Position numbers and translations under genes: made by a program | NCBI RefSeq assembly: GCF_029873635.1 | Contig: NC_080423.1 | Span: 106,997,988-107,061,987 of the forward strand | Direction of reading: 5' to 3' | Length of the DNA stretch: 64,000 nucleotides | DNA from: Malania oleifera | Taxonomy: Eukaryota; Streptophyta; Magnoliopsida; Santalales; Ximeniaceae | Notes under the pieces: generated by a model | What the model was told of the DNA's origin: nothing | The model's input: only the letters and a program-made list of their open reading frames with translations | The model's database searches: none | Shown here: positions 12,130-23,681 of the stretch, one piece after another | Position numbering within the stretch: the first letter of the stretch is position 1 | How the letters are laid out: every line of letters begins with the position of its first letter

Positions 12130-12372
12130 AATTCGTTAACGAGCCACGTCATTCATTGACGAATCCTTCAATAATTTCGTCGACGAAATTCAATCCTTAT
12201 CGATGAAATTCAGTCAGCTCAAAAACTCTCTCGGTATTTCTTCGTCGACGAAATTTAGTCTTTGTCAACGAATTTTCTTAAGCCCTCGTTGACGAAGCCT
12301 TGATGATTCCTTTTGATTTTTTTTTTCCTTCCAAAATGCAATGTCATCGACGAACGCTTCGTGTTCGTCGAC
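12130..12372. repeat. TCGTCGACGA palindrome array (9 sites)
   Basis: Nine sites are seen, four of them intact or nearly so. The others include TCGTTAACGA, TCATTGACGA and TCGTTGACGA. The array lies next to TATAAATA (minus, 12116-12123). Confidence 0.87.
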
Positions 12373-12460
12373 AAAGTCGACTTCCTCATTCTATTACTGT
12401 TTCCATTTCCATTCCTCTTTATTATTTAAATACTATTTTTATTCGGGTTGTTACAGGAGT

Positions 12461-12690
12461 TCTCTTTATTAAGTTTGTTTTAAATGATCAAACTTTTCTA
12501 CTTAACTTAACCTTTTTTACTGATGCTAAAAGGGGGAGAATATATTCGAGCAAAATAATAATGACCGAAAGTGAAATTGTTAGGGGCAAATCATAGGAAA
12601 AATTGTGTGAGTGTGTGTTTTAATGCTAAAATTAAATGCATAATCATTTGTATTGTCTTCTATCTTAATATGCTTGAACTTTACTGCGTA
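12461..12690 (+). mobile_element. LARD interior, short segment with polypurine tract
   Basis: This 230 bp segment contains AAAAGGGGGAGAA near 12528, of the kind found near the 3' end of SIRE-like Copia elements. No coding frame is seen. Confidence 0.55.
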
Positions 12691-12775
12691 TATTTTGTAA
12701 CGACCCAAAAAATACTGAGATTTAAATATTAAAGAGAAAAAAAAATGGAAACATGAACAGAAGGAGACCGTAGAC

Positions 12776-13006
12776 TTCGTCAACGAACGCTCTGCGTTCA
12801 TCGACGACATCGCATTTTGGAGATAATAATAATAATAATTTCAAAGAAATTGTCAGAATTCGTCGACGAATACAGGGGTTCGTCGATGAAAAAATATCGA
12901 GAGATGGATATGGGATGCTCTGAATTTCGTCGACGAATACAGGGTTTCATCGATGAATTTAATGAAGGACTCATCGACGAGGTGACGTGTCTCGTCGACG
13001 AATCTA
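12776..13006. repeat. TCGTCGACGA palindrome array (8 sites)
   Basis: Eight sites occur in 230 bp, spaced 20-40 bp, three of them perfect TCGTCGACGA. Most of the rest differ at CpG positions. The array ends about 5 bp before the TATAAATA box at 13011. Confidence 0.88.
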
Positions 13007-13010
13007 GCAG

Positions 13011-13018
13011 TATAAATA
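13011..13018 (+). promoter_or_regulatory. TATA box of solo LTR
   Basis: TATAAATA lies directly downstream of the palindrome array and 30-40 bp upstream of a CT-rich stretch. It matches the box at 7848 in position and sequence. Confidence 0.7.
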
Positions 13019-13660
13019 GTGAAAAACCCAAATTTTTATCCATTTACAACGCTTGTCTCTCTCTCTCCTCTCTCTCTTTCTCTACGTCTCTCTCTCACTT
13101 CTCTCTTTGTTTCCGGGCCTGTTTCTTACCGGATCGAAGAACTGAGGCTACCACTACGCTCCTGGCGAAGTTCTCTACAAGTCTGCTAGAGCTGATCGTT
13201 GGAAAAGTCGATTTGGATTTCGTCTCAATCTCAGGGTAAGACATTTTATTCAGTATTTGTCTTTCCCTCAGTTATGAGAAATGTTGTAGGTAAGAAAATA
13301 CTGATATTTTGTTCTGGAAGATTGTGTTTTCAGGTTGTTGAGTTAGAAACCTTGCGGATATAGAGTTAGAATTTTATAGGGGCTTTTCAAAGTTAAGGTA
13401 AGGGAAATATGTTATGCTAGGAGTTTTCATAATGCTATTAGAGATTTCATGGACACATATTTATACCAGTTTATTATATAGTATTTATAGAATATGAATT
13501 TAAATGCTTGTGTGGCCTGAGTAGATTTTCATATGATAAATAATTTATATAGCTTTTATAATGTATCATACTATACTGAATGCCCAGAGATTATACAGAG
13601 AAATTTACATGCATATACAGCTTTTATACGAATGGTTTCATGATACAGATATATATATAG

Positions 13661-13693
<33 letters not shown>

Positions 13694-14775
13694 CATGTAT
13701 ACAGTTTTACTCAGATCAGTGTATATATTACAGTTTTATACAGAACAGTATGTACAGTGTTATAGCATGCCATGTTTTCCCATTACTATAACATACAGAG
13801 TATATAGACAGAGTATACAGATAGATATACAGATGTAGCATCAAGATGCTACAGATACAGTATACAGAGCTTACAGTATTTATAGTACATAAAGATAACG
13901 TTATGGTAATTTTGGGGAACATGATGAAAACAATAAAAGAGTATATATGTATATATGTATATAGTATCAGATCCATATGGAAAGATTACAGACAGATACA
14001 GTTACAGAGAACGGTATCGTTCCTATATACAGATAGAGTGCAACCACATATTTCAGATAATGTGTGTGTACCGTCTAACTGTGCTCGGAGTGGATGTAGC
14101 TCCCTAGTACGCTGGGTTGAGGGGGCCGGTTAGACGAGGTAGTAGCCAGTACCGTGCTTAGGAGTGGATGCAGTTTGGCTGGGTTGAGGTAGTGTAGAGT
14201 ATGATGACTTACCTGGAGGGCCGACCAGGTTAAGTCCCGCCAACGGGCCGCACAACCCTGTCATGAGGGGTCAAATCATAACGTACAAAGTTTCAGGGAT
14301 AAAGCACAATTATGTATATGTATACAGTTTTATAGTATATGAGAAGTATAGTATGGTATTATCAGTATGAAAAGTAGAAAATATAGACGATACAGTATAT
14401 TTTAAATTATGAAAGAAAGATATGCTTTATATATTATTCATTTCATTACAGTTCAATTACTATTTAAAAGTACTTTTAACTTAGTTGCCACACACTAGTA
14501 ATAGCATATTTCCACTTACTGAACGTCGACTCACCCTATTAATTTAACATTTTTCAGGTGAGCCAGTTAGGTGAACAGATCAAGCTCGCGGATAGAGAGA
14601 GTGTTGATTACCCTGGTTATAGGGTTAGTTTTTGACAGAGTTGTGTATATTTTTGGGTAGATGATTCTGGAGGGGTTAGTCTTGTATGGCTATGGTGAAT
14701 ATACACTGGATTTTGGTATTGTATGGTATATATATGTGAATGGTTGTATGATTTATGTTCCCGCTGCTTAGGTAT

Positions 14776-14812
<37 letters not shown>

Positions 14813-14841
14813 GGATAGAATTTTGAGGATGTTACATATTT

Positions 14842-14927
14842 TCAATTATGCACACTTTTAGGGGGAGCCTTTTTAGGTTGTACCCATTTTGCTCTAATGC
14901 GTTTATCATCATAAAAAATGGGGAGAT
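14842..14927 (+). mobile_element. LARD 3' interior end with polypurine tract
   Basis: The last interior segment ends in AAAAAATGGGGAGA just before the 3' LTR start TGTTGG at 14928. A purine run at this place is the usual plus-strand primer of LTR elements. Confidence 0.7.
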
Positions 14928-15224
14928 TGTTGGCTTTTTGAGTTCGATCCTTGGTTTTGATAATGACAAACCGCAAGTTTCTTATATGTGTTGTTAAGTG
15001 CATAAACAGGTACATTTCAGGTCACACATAAGATCAAGAGAACATGGAAGCCAATGCTGGTCTTAAAGCTCAAAATTGGTGTATTCTGTGAAGTCAAAGA
15101 GCAAAGGAGAAAAAGAAGACATGTTTTGTGTTGTAATTGCATTTGATTTTAATTTGGTTTGTAATAACTGCATTCATCCTGCATGATATGAATGTAAGCT
15201 CAGATGGAACTGTAAACATACCTT

Positions 15225-15712
15225 AAGTCAGTCGACCGACGTCAGGTTTTTTAGGATAAATTAAAATGCCTATAACTTAGATTGACCCTAAGTCCCTGCA
15301 CATAATTTTGCTAAAAATCATGACAAAATCGTAAGTGTGAAAGGGCTTCGGGTAACCGAAATGTGTGCGTTGAAAACGCCTCGATCGACCAAATGGTTAA
15401 CTAGTAAACAAGTTTGACTTGGTTTGAGCGACCAAACCAAATTGAACTAAGCGTCCCCGAGCGACTGAACCTTTATGCAGTCATTTTTCACCTTCCCTAG
15501 GCACCCGAACTTCACGTTCAAATCCACCTCAAGCAACCAAACATGTACGTTCGGTAAACTGAACTTTAGACCGGGCGACCGAACCGAAATCTTTTGAAAT
15601 CGTCTTCGGTTCAGCTACTCGAACATATTTTCAGGCACCCGAACCTCAAAAACTCGCTTTTTCTTTTGTGTCTATTCGGGCGACCGAACTTCAGGTTAGA
15701 CGCTCGAAACTC
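15225..15712 (+). repeat. CGACCGAAC degenerate array in LARD U3
   Basis: About a dozen short motifs such as GGGCGACCGAACC, GAGCGACTGAAC and AGGCACCCGAACC recur every 30-45 bp. The array ends about 100 bp upstream of the LTR TATA box. It resembles a regulatory motif array in position, though its motif is unrelated to that of the family-1 LTRs. Confidence 0.7.
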
Positions 15713-16693
15713 TCGAGTTGCTCATTTTTAACTGGGGTAATTAGGGTTAAAAATTAATTAAACTTTTTTAATAATTCCAAGCGTGTCCCCAATGGTAAAA
15801 AATTTCCCTGAGTCTATATATGTAACGTCCCTCAATTTCTTAATATAAAATGTTACATAATAGATCAAATGGTCAACCCGAACCTGTGGGTAACGGGGAC
15901 ACCTGTCAAGCACAGCGGAAAACCTAGCAGCAGTAAACATAAAATCTCAAACATCCAATCATAAAACATAATACCAGAGCTTTCTATAACATTATAAAAC
16001 TGTACTTCTATACATCCTCATATACATCAAAATATCTCTAGAGTCAGACACAAAATAACTCTGACCCTATTACAAAATCTTACCCTTTTCACGGGGTAAT
16101 CTCACTAGCTCAATGGTGGCCCTGACCCGTCGGTCTCTCAGGAGCTCCTGAAAAATTAATTAAGTTTGGGGGTGAGACACTTCTCAATAAGGGAAAATAA
16201 ACTAAATACAGCTGTGTGGCAACATGAATATTTAATGCAATTATACGTATACTGTACATTTCAGATTTCGTAAACGTTCATTATATCATACTGAATAATC
16301 ACATGCTTTCATATTTTCTAGTAAGTCATATCATACATAAATACTAAAAACAAATACCCAAGATGAATAGCTAGCTGGTGTCATGTATTACCCCTCATGA
16401 CGGGTTGTGCTGCTCGAAGGCGGGATCCAACAATGGATGGCCGACCACTGTTGAGTCAAATATGTCTATAAGTACGATGAGCCTGCCACACCCTGGTCCG
16501 GACTGTCAGGTGGACGTCCACACTCTACTGAAAGCCACATCGACTATCCATCTCCCATCTCCTCGTGGGATGGTTAGCACTAATCTGACGTAGATATCTG
16601 ATCTACAATATAGCTATGGTACCGAGCCCCTGAACTGAACTAAACTAACATTCTGGTTGTGATAACATATAATACATGATCATATATATAACA

Positions 16694-16800
16694 TCATTAC
16701 GGTCTCGTGCAGAAAATATAGTAATTACGGCCTCGTGCCGAAATCATGCATAAATACGGCCTCGTGCCGATAATATAAATACATGGCCTCGCGCCAAAAT
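16694..16800. repeat. GGCCTCGTGCCG array, short
   Basis: About four to five units with TACGGCCTCGTGCCG and short AT spacers occur in the solo LTR. Just downstream a segment of about 55 bp (16811-16860) is repeated almost exactly (16869-16918). Confidence 0.7.
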
Positions 16801-17859
16801 CGTTTCAGGTATATATATATTCTGAAAATAAATCATTTATCATATATTCGTCAAATTCATCACAATATATATTCTGAAAATAAATCATTTATCATATATT
16901 CGTCAAATTCATCACAACATAACTCATCTTTTCATAATACCTGAAATCATGGTTTGTTTGTAAAATCTTTCACATCATAATATATTTCACATAAAATAAT
17001 ATTCATGCCACACATATGCTGTTAAAAGTCATACTTCATATTCTAAAATCGTGATTTTTCAGCATCTCATACATACATATATATTTTAATCATCATAACA
17101 GTATTTTCCCAATCGCACCTTTCATTCATAATAAACAAATAGCATATGCTTTTCTGAAAATAAATTTACTCATAATTAATAATAATTTGCATGGAAAATA
17201 ACTGCTTTAGTTTATTCCCTTACCTGACTACTGAGAAATTCATTAGGACCCAAATCTTACGCCCTTGGCGCCCGAAATTTAACTACTGCAATTTATATTT
17301 TCCTCAGATTAATTAATCTATTTCTCCAAAATAATACTCACCTAGCCTTCCCTAGGCTCCATATATCTCAAATTAATATTTAAACTATTATTTAACATCT
17401 CCACTTAATTTTTTAAATTTTTCCTGCGGGTCTCAAAATTACACCCACGGTGTTCACCCGAGCCCTAAATTTCAGAAATCCTACTTCAGTCTCAGATGCT
17501 CAATATTTTAGCATTTCTAAATTAATGCTAATTAATTAAAGTAAACCCCTTAATAACCCCCGTACCCCAAATTTGGGATTTTTGCCCGACACCCCCACGA
17601 GAATTCCGTTCCGCTAGACTTGTAGAGAATCATCCCTAAATTATCGTGGTGGTGTCCGTTCGTCGATTGGGCTTATATTTTGCAAGAAATTAAAGAAAAA
17701 TGAGAAAATGGTTTACCCCAGGGAATATACCTACGCCGCTCCTACCACCGATCCGCTCTGGTAGAAATGACGGTAGCGGCGAATAGAGTCCAGTGGTATC
17801 TTCGGATTTTCGATCGGGCGAAAATCATCACAAAATCAAGGAGAGAGGGAGAGAGAATG

Positions 17860-17862
<3 letters not shown>

Positions 17863-17929
<67 letters not shown>
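17863..17929. repeat. (AG)n microsatellite
   Basis: A pure AG run of about 65 bp lies inside the solo LTR. Purine runs sit at the corresponding place, just downstream of the promoter, in several other copies, so this is an expanded conserved tract. Confidence 0.9.
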
Positions 17930-17932
<3 letters not shown>

Positions 17933-20900
17933 CAGTGCTGCGCGTGAAAAGAAAAAAAAAGAAAAGAAATGAAGAAGAAGATTGGAAGAGGGGGGGGGGC
18001 TATGCCAATTTCACTTCAAGAATCTACCCGAAGCTTTAAGCTTCAGGTAGTTTAATAATAATAATAATAATAATATATTTTATTAATAAATATAAAAATT
18101 AATTTTAATTAATTTTTTTTTATAAATCCGTTTAATTAAGTAATTATTTAATTAATTATTATTATTATTATTAATTTATTTTATTTTATTTTTTGAATCA
18201 CTTTACTAATCTTCTATAACCCTTTTTGGGGTTTTTACAACATATACCCCTTTCATAACTCAAATTAACAACTTTGATTAACCCATTTTCTCTCTAATTT
18301 TTATCCTAATCAAAGTTTCCCCAAAACATGTTTTTATTGCAAAATCTTTTATGGGGTAAATTTTATACTCTCCCAACACTCTTTGTTACTTTTCGAAAAT
18401 TATTTGAAAGAGTGTATTCATTTTAATTGGGCTTTTATTTTATCAAAGTGCATTTGCTCTCACCTAAACTCATATTTTTAGAAAATCACTTTGAGGGTAA
18501 ATTTTGGAGTTTCTCCCGTTTATTTGGTTGATAAATACTTTTGGAGAAATTTTTTTATAGAATTTGAATCTTTATGTGATTATCATATATATCTTGTTCA
18601 TAGATGGAAAATATTATTTTTAGTAAAACACCCTTACTCCCTAAGCATATTTCATATCATTCAAATGTGCATATTCAAGCTTTATTGTGTACACTTCTGC
18701 TTATATTTTTCAGAAGCATTTTCATTTACAAAATTTTTTTTAATGTACTGGTTGGATTCAACCCATTAATTGAATTGGAAAGTCTCAACCTCATAAATGA
18801 GACTGATTCGATTTAGCCCGAAAATTGAACTGGGCAATCTTAACCCCGTAAGTAAGACTAGTTCGGGTCAACCTAGTAATTGAGCTGGGTTTTCCTCGCC
18901 CCGTAAGAAGAGGATGTAAATGGCTTTTGCTCCGCCCGGTTAAGTGAGCAGGTTTAATAGAATACTCAGGGGGTATCCCCAAGGTGGGGACGTAGGCTGA
19001 TTTGAGCGAATCTCGATAACAAATCTTGTGTTTCTCTCTCCTTATCTCATTTAAATCACTGCACTTTAAATTCAGTATGTGTATGCTTATTTATTTTCTG
19101 TTATATTTAGTTGCATGCACACATTTACTTTGAATGAGATACGCATGTATGCATGAATCGAATAACTTAATTTTTTTATATACACACGTTTAATATTTAA
19201 TGAGATATGATATGCAGCAAATTAGCGAAACATTTAAATTAACCGAAATTTTTTTAAATCTCCAATTCACCCCTCTCTTGGGATCACACCATTTCCAACA
19301 AACAGTGGGGGGGGGGGGAAGGTACTGCTTTAGTTGTTCAAAGGCTTTACTGTAACGCCCCGAACCCCTAAACCCGGGTCTGGTGCGTTAGACCTTGTAT
19401 TATCCTAATAATCCATAATCTATAATATACATACGCAACTGAAAACATAACCATAATCTCCATAAACCTAGTTCTATAATACCAACATTCCATAATACCA
19501 GAGTTTTCTATTTCCTATTTATAAATCCATAAAAACCATCCATCACCAGCATTTCCATAAATACATACTCCATAACATTCCAGTATGTTTACAAACATTC
19601 TTTTCTCCACAAACTTAAAACATAATGACATAAAACATAAACATTTCCATTCCCAAAATATTATCAACATATACCCTATTTCTATAGTCCTCAAAAACGC
19701 TAAATACCCTCGAGCTCTCTAGGCTCGACCTTGAGGATGTCCTGAAAAAGAAACATTCATATTCGGGTGAGACACATCTCAGTAAGGGAAGAAATATCCA
19801 TATTAAAACAGCGTGTGGCTAACATGAGGTATATAGATAATATTTTAAAATACATTTGCAAATCATTACATAGCATTGAAATCATTTTCTAAACCTACAC
19901 AAACACATGCAAATATTTAACCTATGAGATTACCCAATGATAGGGGTGATTACCCGCCCCTACAAGTAGCACCCCTCTGTTCTGATATTTAGGTAACCCC
20001 AAGGTCACAACTAAAGCATACCAGGGCACTCACCTTACTCAGTATGCCCTCAAGTGCTAGTTTAATCTCGTACTCACACATTCAACAATAGTTTACTGGC
20101 AAAAGCCCTAAGGATAGGAAAATCTACCCGCCCATATAAGTAGGTTCTCTCTGCCTTAGTACGTTATGCAGCTACTACCACATCTGAAGCTACTAGTGCC
20201 CTCGCCTTTCTCAACAAGCCCTCAAGCGAAGAGTTTGCCCAATCATAACATGTTCTACGTACATACATACTTCTAATATTATAATACATCATTCCTTTCT
20301 GTCATTATACATTCATGCACATTCATTCACGTTCATAACTTAACTTTGCATTTCGTTTCACTTTAAGTGACTCTTTCCCATTTACATCGTTCACATTTGT
20401 CATTTCATTTCATTGCCATTTCATCGTCATTTCATTGCATAACATTTCATTTCATTACTTCGTACTACAACTGGTCTTTAGTCATTATTAGTTAGTCTAT
20501 AACTCCTTTTTCCTATCATCAGTTAGTCTACACAAAAGTGTGCTAGATCTGCTAACATGGTTGTCTTTCATGTAACATCCCTCAATTTATATACATAAAT
20601 ATCACATAATAAATGAAATGGTCAACCCGAGCCCGTGGGTAACAAGGATACCTGTTATACACAGGGGAAAACCTAGCAGCAGTAAACATAAAAATCCATA
20701 CATCCATCCATAAAACATAATACCAGAGCTTTCTATTAACATCAATATACTGTTCATATGTACAATCTCCAAAAAGTCAAAATAATACTAGGACTATGTA
20801 ACAAAATCTCCTAGTCCTAGCTCAGGGCTTACCCCTATAGTAGGAAAGCACCAATCACTCAACGGCGGCCCTGACCCGCCGGTCTCTATGGGTTTCCTAA

Positions 20901-21503
20901 AAAATATATTAATGTTGGGGGTGAGACACTTCTCAGTAAGGGAGAGTAAACTAAATACAGCTGTGTGCCAACATGAACATTTAAGATGCTTATACATATA
21001 CCATACATTTCATAGCTCTGGAAATAATCATAATATCATACTGGATAATCATGTATTTTCATATTCGTTAATAAATCATAACATACATAAACATCTGTTA
21101 TAACTCGTAATAACATACATAAAACATCTGTTGTAACTGTAGTACTAAAAATATACACCTATGATGAATAGCTAGCTAATGTCATGTATTACCCCCCATG
21201 ACGGGTTATGCAGCCCGAAGGCGGGACCCGACAATGGCTGGCTGACCACTGCCGAATCAAATATGTCTATAAGTACGATGGGCTCGCCACACCCTGGTCC
21301 AGACTGTCAGGTGGACGTCCACACTCTACTGAAAGCCACATCGACTATCCATCTCCCATCCCCTCGTGAAATGGTTAGCACTAATATGGCCTCGTGCCAA
21401 AATCTGAACTACCCATAGCTACAGTACCGAGCTCCTGGTGTGAACTAAACTAACATCCTGGTTGTGATAACATATAATAAATTATCATACATAATATCAT
21501 TAC

Positions 21504-21700
21504 GACCTCGTGCCGAAAACATAGATACGGCCTCGCGCCGAAATCATATGTATGGCCTCGTGCCAAAATCATAGTAAATATGGCCTCGCGCCAAAAATAT
21601 CAATACGGCCTCGTGCCGATAACATAAATACATGGCCTCGTGCCAAAATCATATAAATATGGCCTCGTGCCGATAACATAAGTATGGCCTCGCGCCAAAT
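21504..21700. repeat. GGCCTCGTGCCG array (about 8 units)
   Basis: Units of 20-28 bp alternate TACGGCCTCGTGCCG or ATGGCCTCGTGCCA with short spacers like AAATCATA. It is the longest of the four arrays of this type here. Confidence 0.8.
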
Positions 21701-22467
21701 ACATTTCAGGTATTTACATTTGAAAATAACTCATTTATCATGTATTCGTCAACTCAATATAACATAACCCATCTTTCCAAAATACCTGAAATTATATTTT
21801 ACTCGTAAAAGCATTCATATCATATCTCATTTTAAGTAAAATAATATTCATGCCACATATGCTTTATTAAAAGTCATACTTCATATTTTAAAATCATGAT
21901 TTTCTGACATCTCATATATACATATACTTTTAAGCATCATAGCAGTATTTTCCCAATCATACATTTCATTCATAATAAACGAATATATCATATGTTTTTC
22001 TGAAAATAAATTTACTCATAATCAATAATAGTTTGCATGGAAAAGAATTGCCTTAGTTTACTCCCTTACTTGGCTACTGAGAAAGCCCCTACTGAGAAAG
22101 CCCCCAAATATCCTAGGCTAACCCCTGTATGAGTTCCTGATCAACACCCTGAAACTCAAAACTCCCAGTATTAAACATCAGTATTTTCATGCGTACGTCA
22201 ATTTCTATAACTACCATGAAGTCTAATTTGGCTTAAAATGCCTTACCTCAACTAAGGGATGATTTTCAACTCCGTTTTCCCGACGATCCGCTCCGGCAAA
22301 CTTTGAGGGAACTTCACCAGGAGCGTCGTGGTAGCCTCAGATCTTCGATCCAGCGTAAAACCAGCCCAAAATTGAAGAGAGAGAGTGAGAGGGCTGAAGA
22401 GGAGAGAGAGATGCTTCTTAAAAAAATGAGATATTTCCTGGATTTCCATATTTATAAAGCAGCGAGA

Positions 22468-22707
22468 TTCGTCGACGAGCCCGACCTTCATCGACGAGTC
22501 CTTCACAAATTTCGTCGACGAGACCCTGTATTCGTTGACGAAATTCAGGCTGCCTCAGAACCCCTCTCAATATTTTCTCGTCGACGAAGCAATGTGTTCG
22601 TCGACGAAATTCTTAAAGACTTTGTCGACGAAACCCTGTGTTCGTCGACTAAATCCTGCTGAACCCCTATTTTAGCCCTTCCAAAATTCAATGTCGTCGA
22701 CGAGGTC
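22468..22707. repeat. TCGTCGACGA palindrome array (9 sites)
   Basis: Nine sites are present, five with the perfect TCGTCGACGA core, making it the best preserved array. It sits about 12 bp from TATAAATA (minus strand, 22449-22456). Confidence 0.88.
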
Positions 22708-23550
22708 GATGACTTCCTTCTATTTCCGATCTCTATTTCCCTATCTTTATTATTTAAATACCATTCTAAATTCGGGTCGTTACATTTCAGCTGTCTTACA
22801 TTTACATGGTTGCATTTAACATATACAAGCAACATTGTCCATATCATATTTTATTCATAAGCTTTACTTACTTAACTTGCATCTCGTATATCTAACATAT
22901 ATTTGCACAGAATCTCGTGCCACACAATTTTTGAAGTAAAATTTCATATACATTTCTTACAAAATAAGCCAACCCATAATTAACATTTATATACTGAAAA
23001 TACATTTAATTCCTTAGAAAAATACTTTCTCACTTTCATTCAATTATTTTCACATATACATAGCTATATAAGCATTCCTAAGCTCATAAGACATAAATTT
23101 CATGACTGGTATTTTAAACCCACATATAAACATATATACATAAATAGCATATAATTCATTTTAATTCATAAAAAACCTGATTTAATATATAAATTTCCCC
23201 CTTACCTGACTTCAAACTATGCCTGTGAGATCCTCGAACCGATACCCACAATGTTCACTTGGACGCTGAATCCAAAAATCCTAACTTAATCAAAATAAAT
23301 TCCAATTAACTCAGATCTTAAGAAAAATACCTATTTACTATTTCTTAGGCTCCATATAACATTATTCGTTAAGGAAAACCCAAAATAACTCACTTACCTT
23401 GATTTTGGGATGTTTCCCAAACCTTACAATCCAACGATCAGCTCATACATCCTTGAAGAGAATGATCCCACAAACCTCCTGACGGTTTTGAATTGTCAAA
23501 CTAGGTCAAAATCGGCCCGAAATCGAAGAGAGAAGGTTGGAGCTTTGTTT

Positions 23551-23551
<1 letters not shown>

Positions 23552-23630
<79 letters not shown>

Positions 23631-23632
23631 TT
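23552..23632. repeat. (AG)n microsatellite
   Basis: A nearly pure AG run of about 80 bp lies next to the TATA-like box of the family-2 LTR. Confidence 0.9.
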
Positions 23633-23681
23633 CACGAGATTTCACGCTGAAAATGAAGAACAACCTATTCATAGGCAGGGC

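Larger units (their letters stand above)
10325..12455 (-). mobile_element. Solo LTR, family 1 subtype A, nested in the LARD
   Basis: The ends are TGTAACGACC and GGTTGTTACA, flanked by the exact duplication GGAGT (10320-10324 and 12456-12460). On its sense (minus) strand it runs palindrome array (12372 down to 12130), TATAAATA (12116-12123), GA/CT tract (12028-12078), conserved module, GGCCTCGTGCC array, and the TTTTTCAGG block near 10650. It is 2131 bp with no coding interior. Confidence 0.9.
12696..14836 (+). mobile_element. Solo LTR, family 1 subtype B, nested in the LARD
   Basis: The ends are TGTAACGACCC and GATGTTACA, with the exact duplication TATTT (12691-12695 and 14837-14841). In plus order it shows a palindrome array (12776-13006), TATAAATA (13011-13018), a CT-rich tract (13048-13100), the GACGCTCCTGGCG-like module, a TACAG-rich stretch (13560-13870), the CTTACTGAAC to TTTTTCAGGTGAG block (14515-14562), and an (AT)n run near 14780-14810. 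It is 2141 bp and non-coding. Confidence 0.9.
15821..18239 (-). mobile_element. Solo LTR, family 1 body with a foreign upstream part
   Basis: It begins TGTAACGTCC and ends TTTTACA, with a 5 bp duplication that differs at one base (ATATA 15816-15820, ACATA 18240-18244). Removing one copy restores exactly the sequence seen in the LARD 5' LTR at 1743-1755. Bases 15821 to about 17240 match the other family-1 copies, including the GGCCTCGTGCC array. From about 17240 to 18239 most of the sequence differs, with no palindrome array, a long (AG)n run and AT-rich repeats. A CCGATCCGCTCTGG module near 17750 is still recognisable. Confidence 0.8.
1592..19300 (+). mobile_element. Non-coding Copia-like LARD retrotransposon, host of five nested LTRs
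   Basis: A 5' LTR remnant (1592-2766) and a 3' LTR (14928-19300) share their sequence and end in CCAACA; the 3' LTR begins TGTTGG. A primer binding site follows the 5' LTR. Net of four insertions the interior is about 3.9 kb and shows no gag or pol. Several AAAAGGGGGAG-like tracts (near 10315, 12530, 14862, 14920) and the LTR start with TTTTGATAATGACAAA resemble SIRE/Maximus Copia elements, so it may be a non-autonomous relative (inference). In 2221-2500 against 18760-19035 roughly a tenth of positions differ by eye, suggesting an age of a few million years. Confidence 0.75.
14928..19300 (+). repeat. LARD 3' LTR, split by a nested solo LTR
   Basis: TGTTGG at the start and CCAACA at the end form perfect 6 bp inverted ends. 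Without the insertion the LTR is about 1950 bp (14928-15820 plus 18245-19300). It carries a motif array (15225-15712), a TATA box at the insertion point, and then sequence matching 1752-2766. The flank to the right (19301) is Gypsy RNase H sequence. Confidence 0.85.
20571..22784 (-). mobile_element. Solo LTR, family 1 subtype A, nested in family-2 LTR
   Basis: The ends are TGTAACATCC and GGGTCGTTACA, with the exact duplication TTTCA (20566-20570 and 22785-22789). On the minus strand a palindrome array (22468-22707) precedes TATAAATA (22449-22456), the conserved module and a GGCCTCGTGCC array (21504-21700). It is 2214 bp and non-coding, and it is the youngest layer at this spot. Confidence 0.9.

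Noticed and set aside
17767-18039. Glu-Arg repeat frame
   Set aside because: Translation of the (AG)n microsatellite in a solo LTR.
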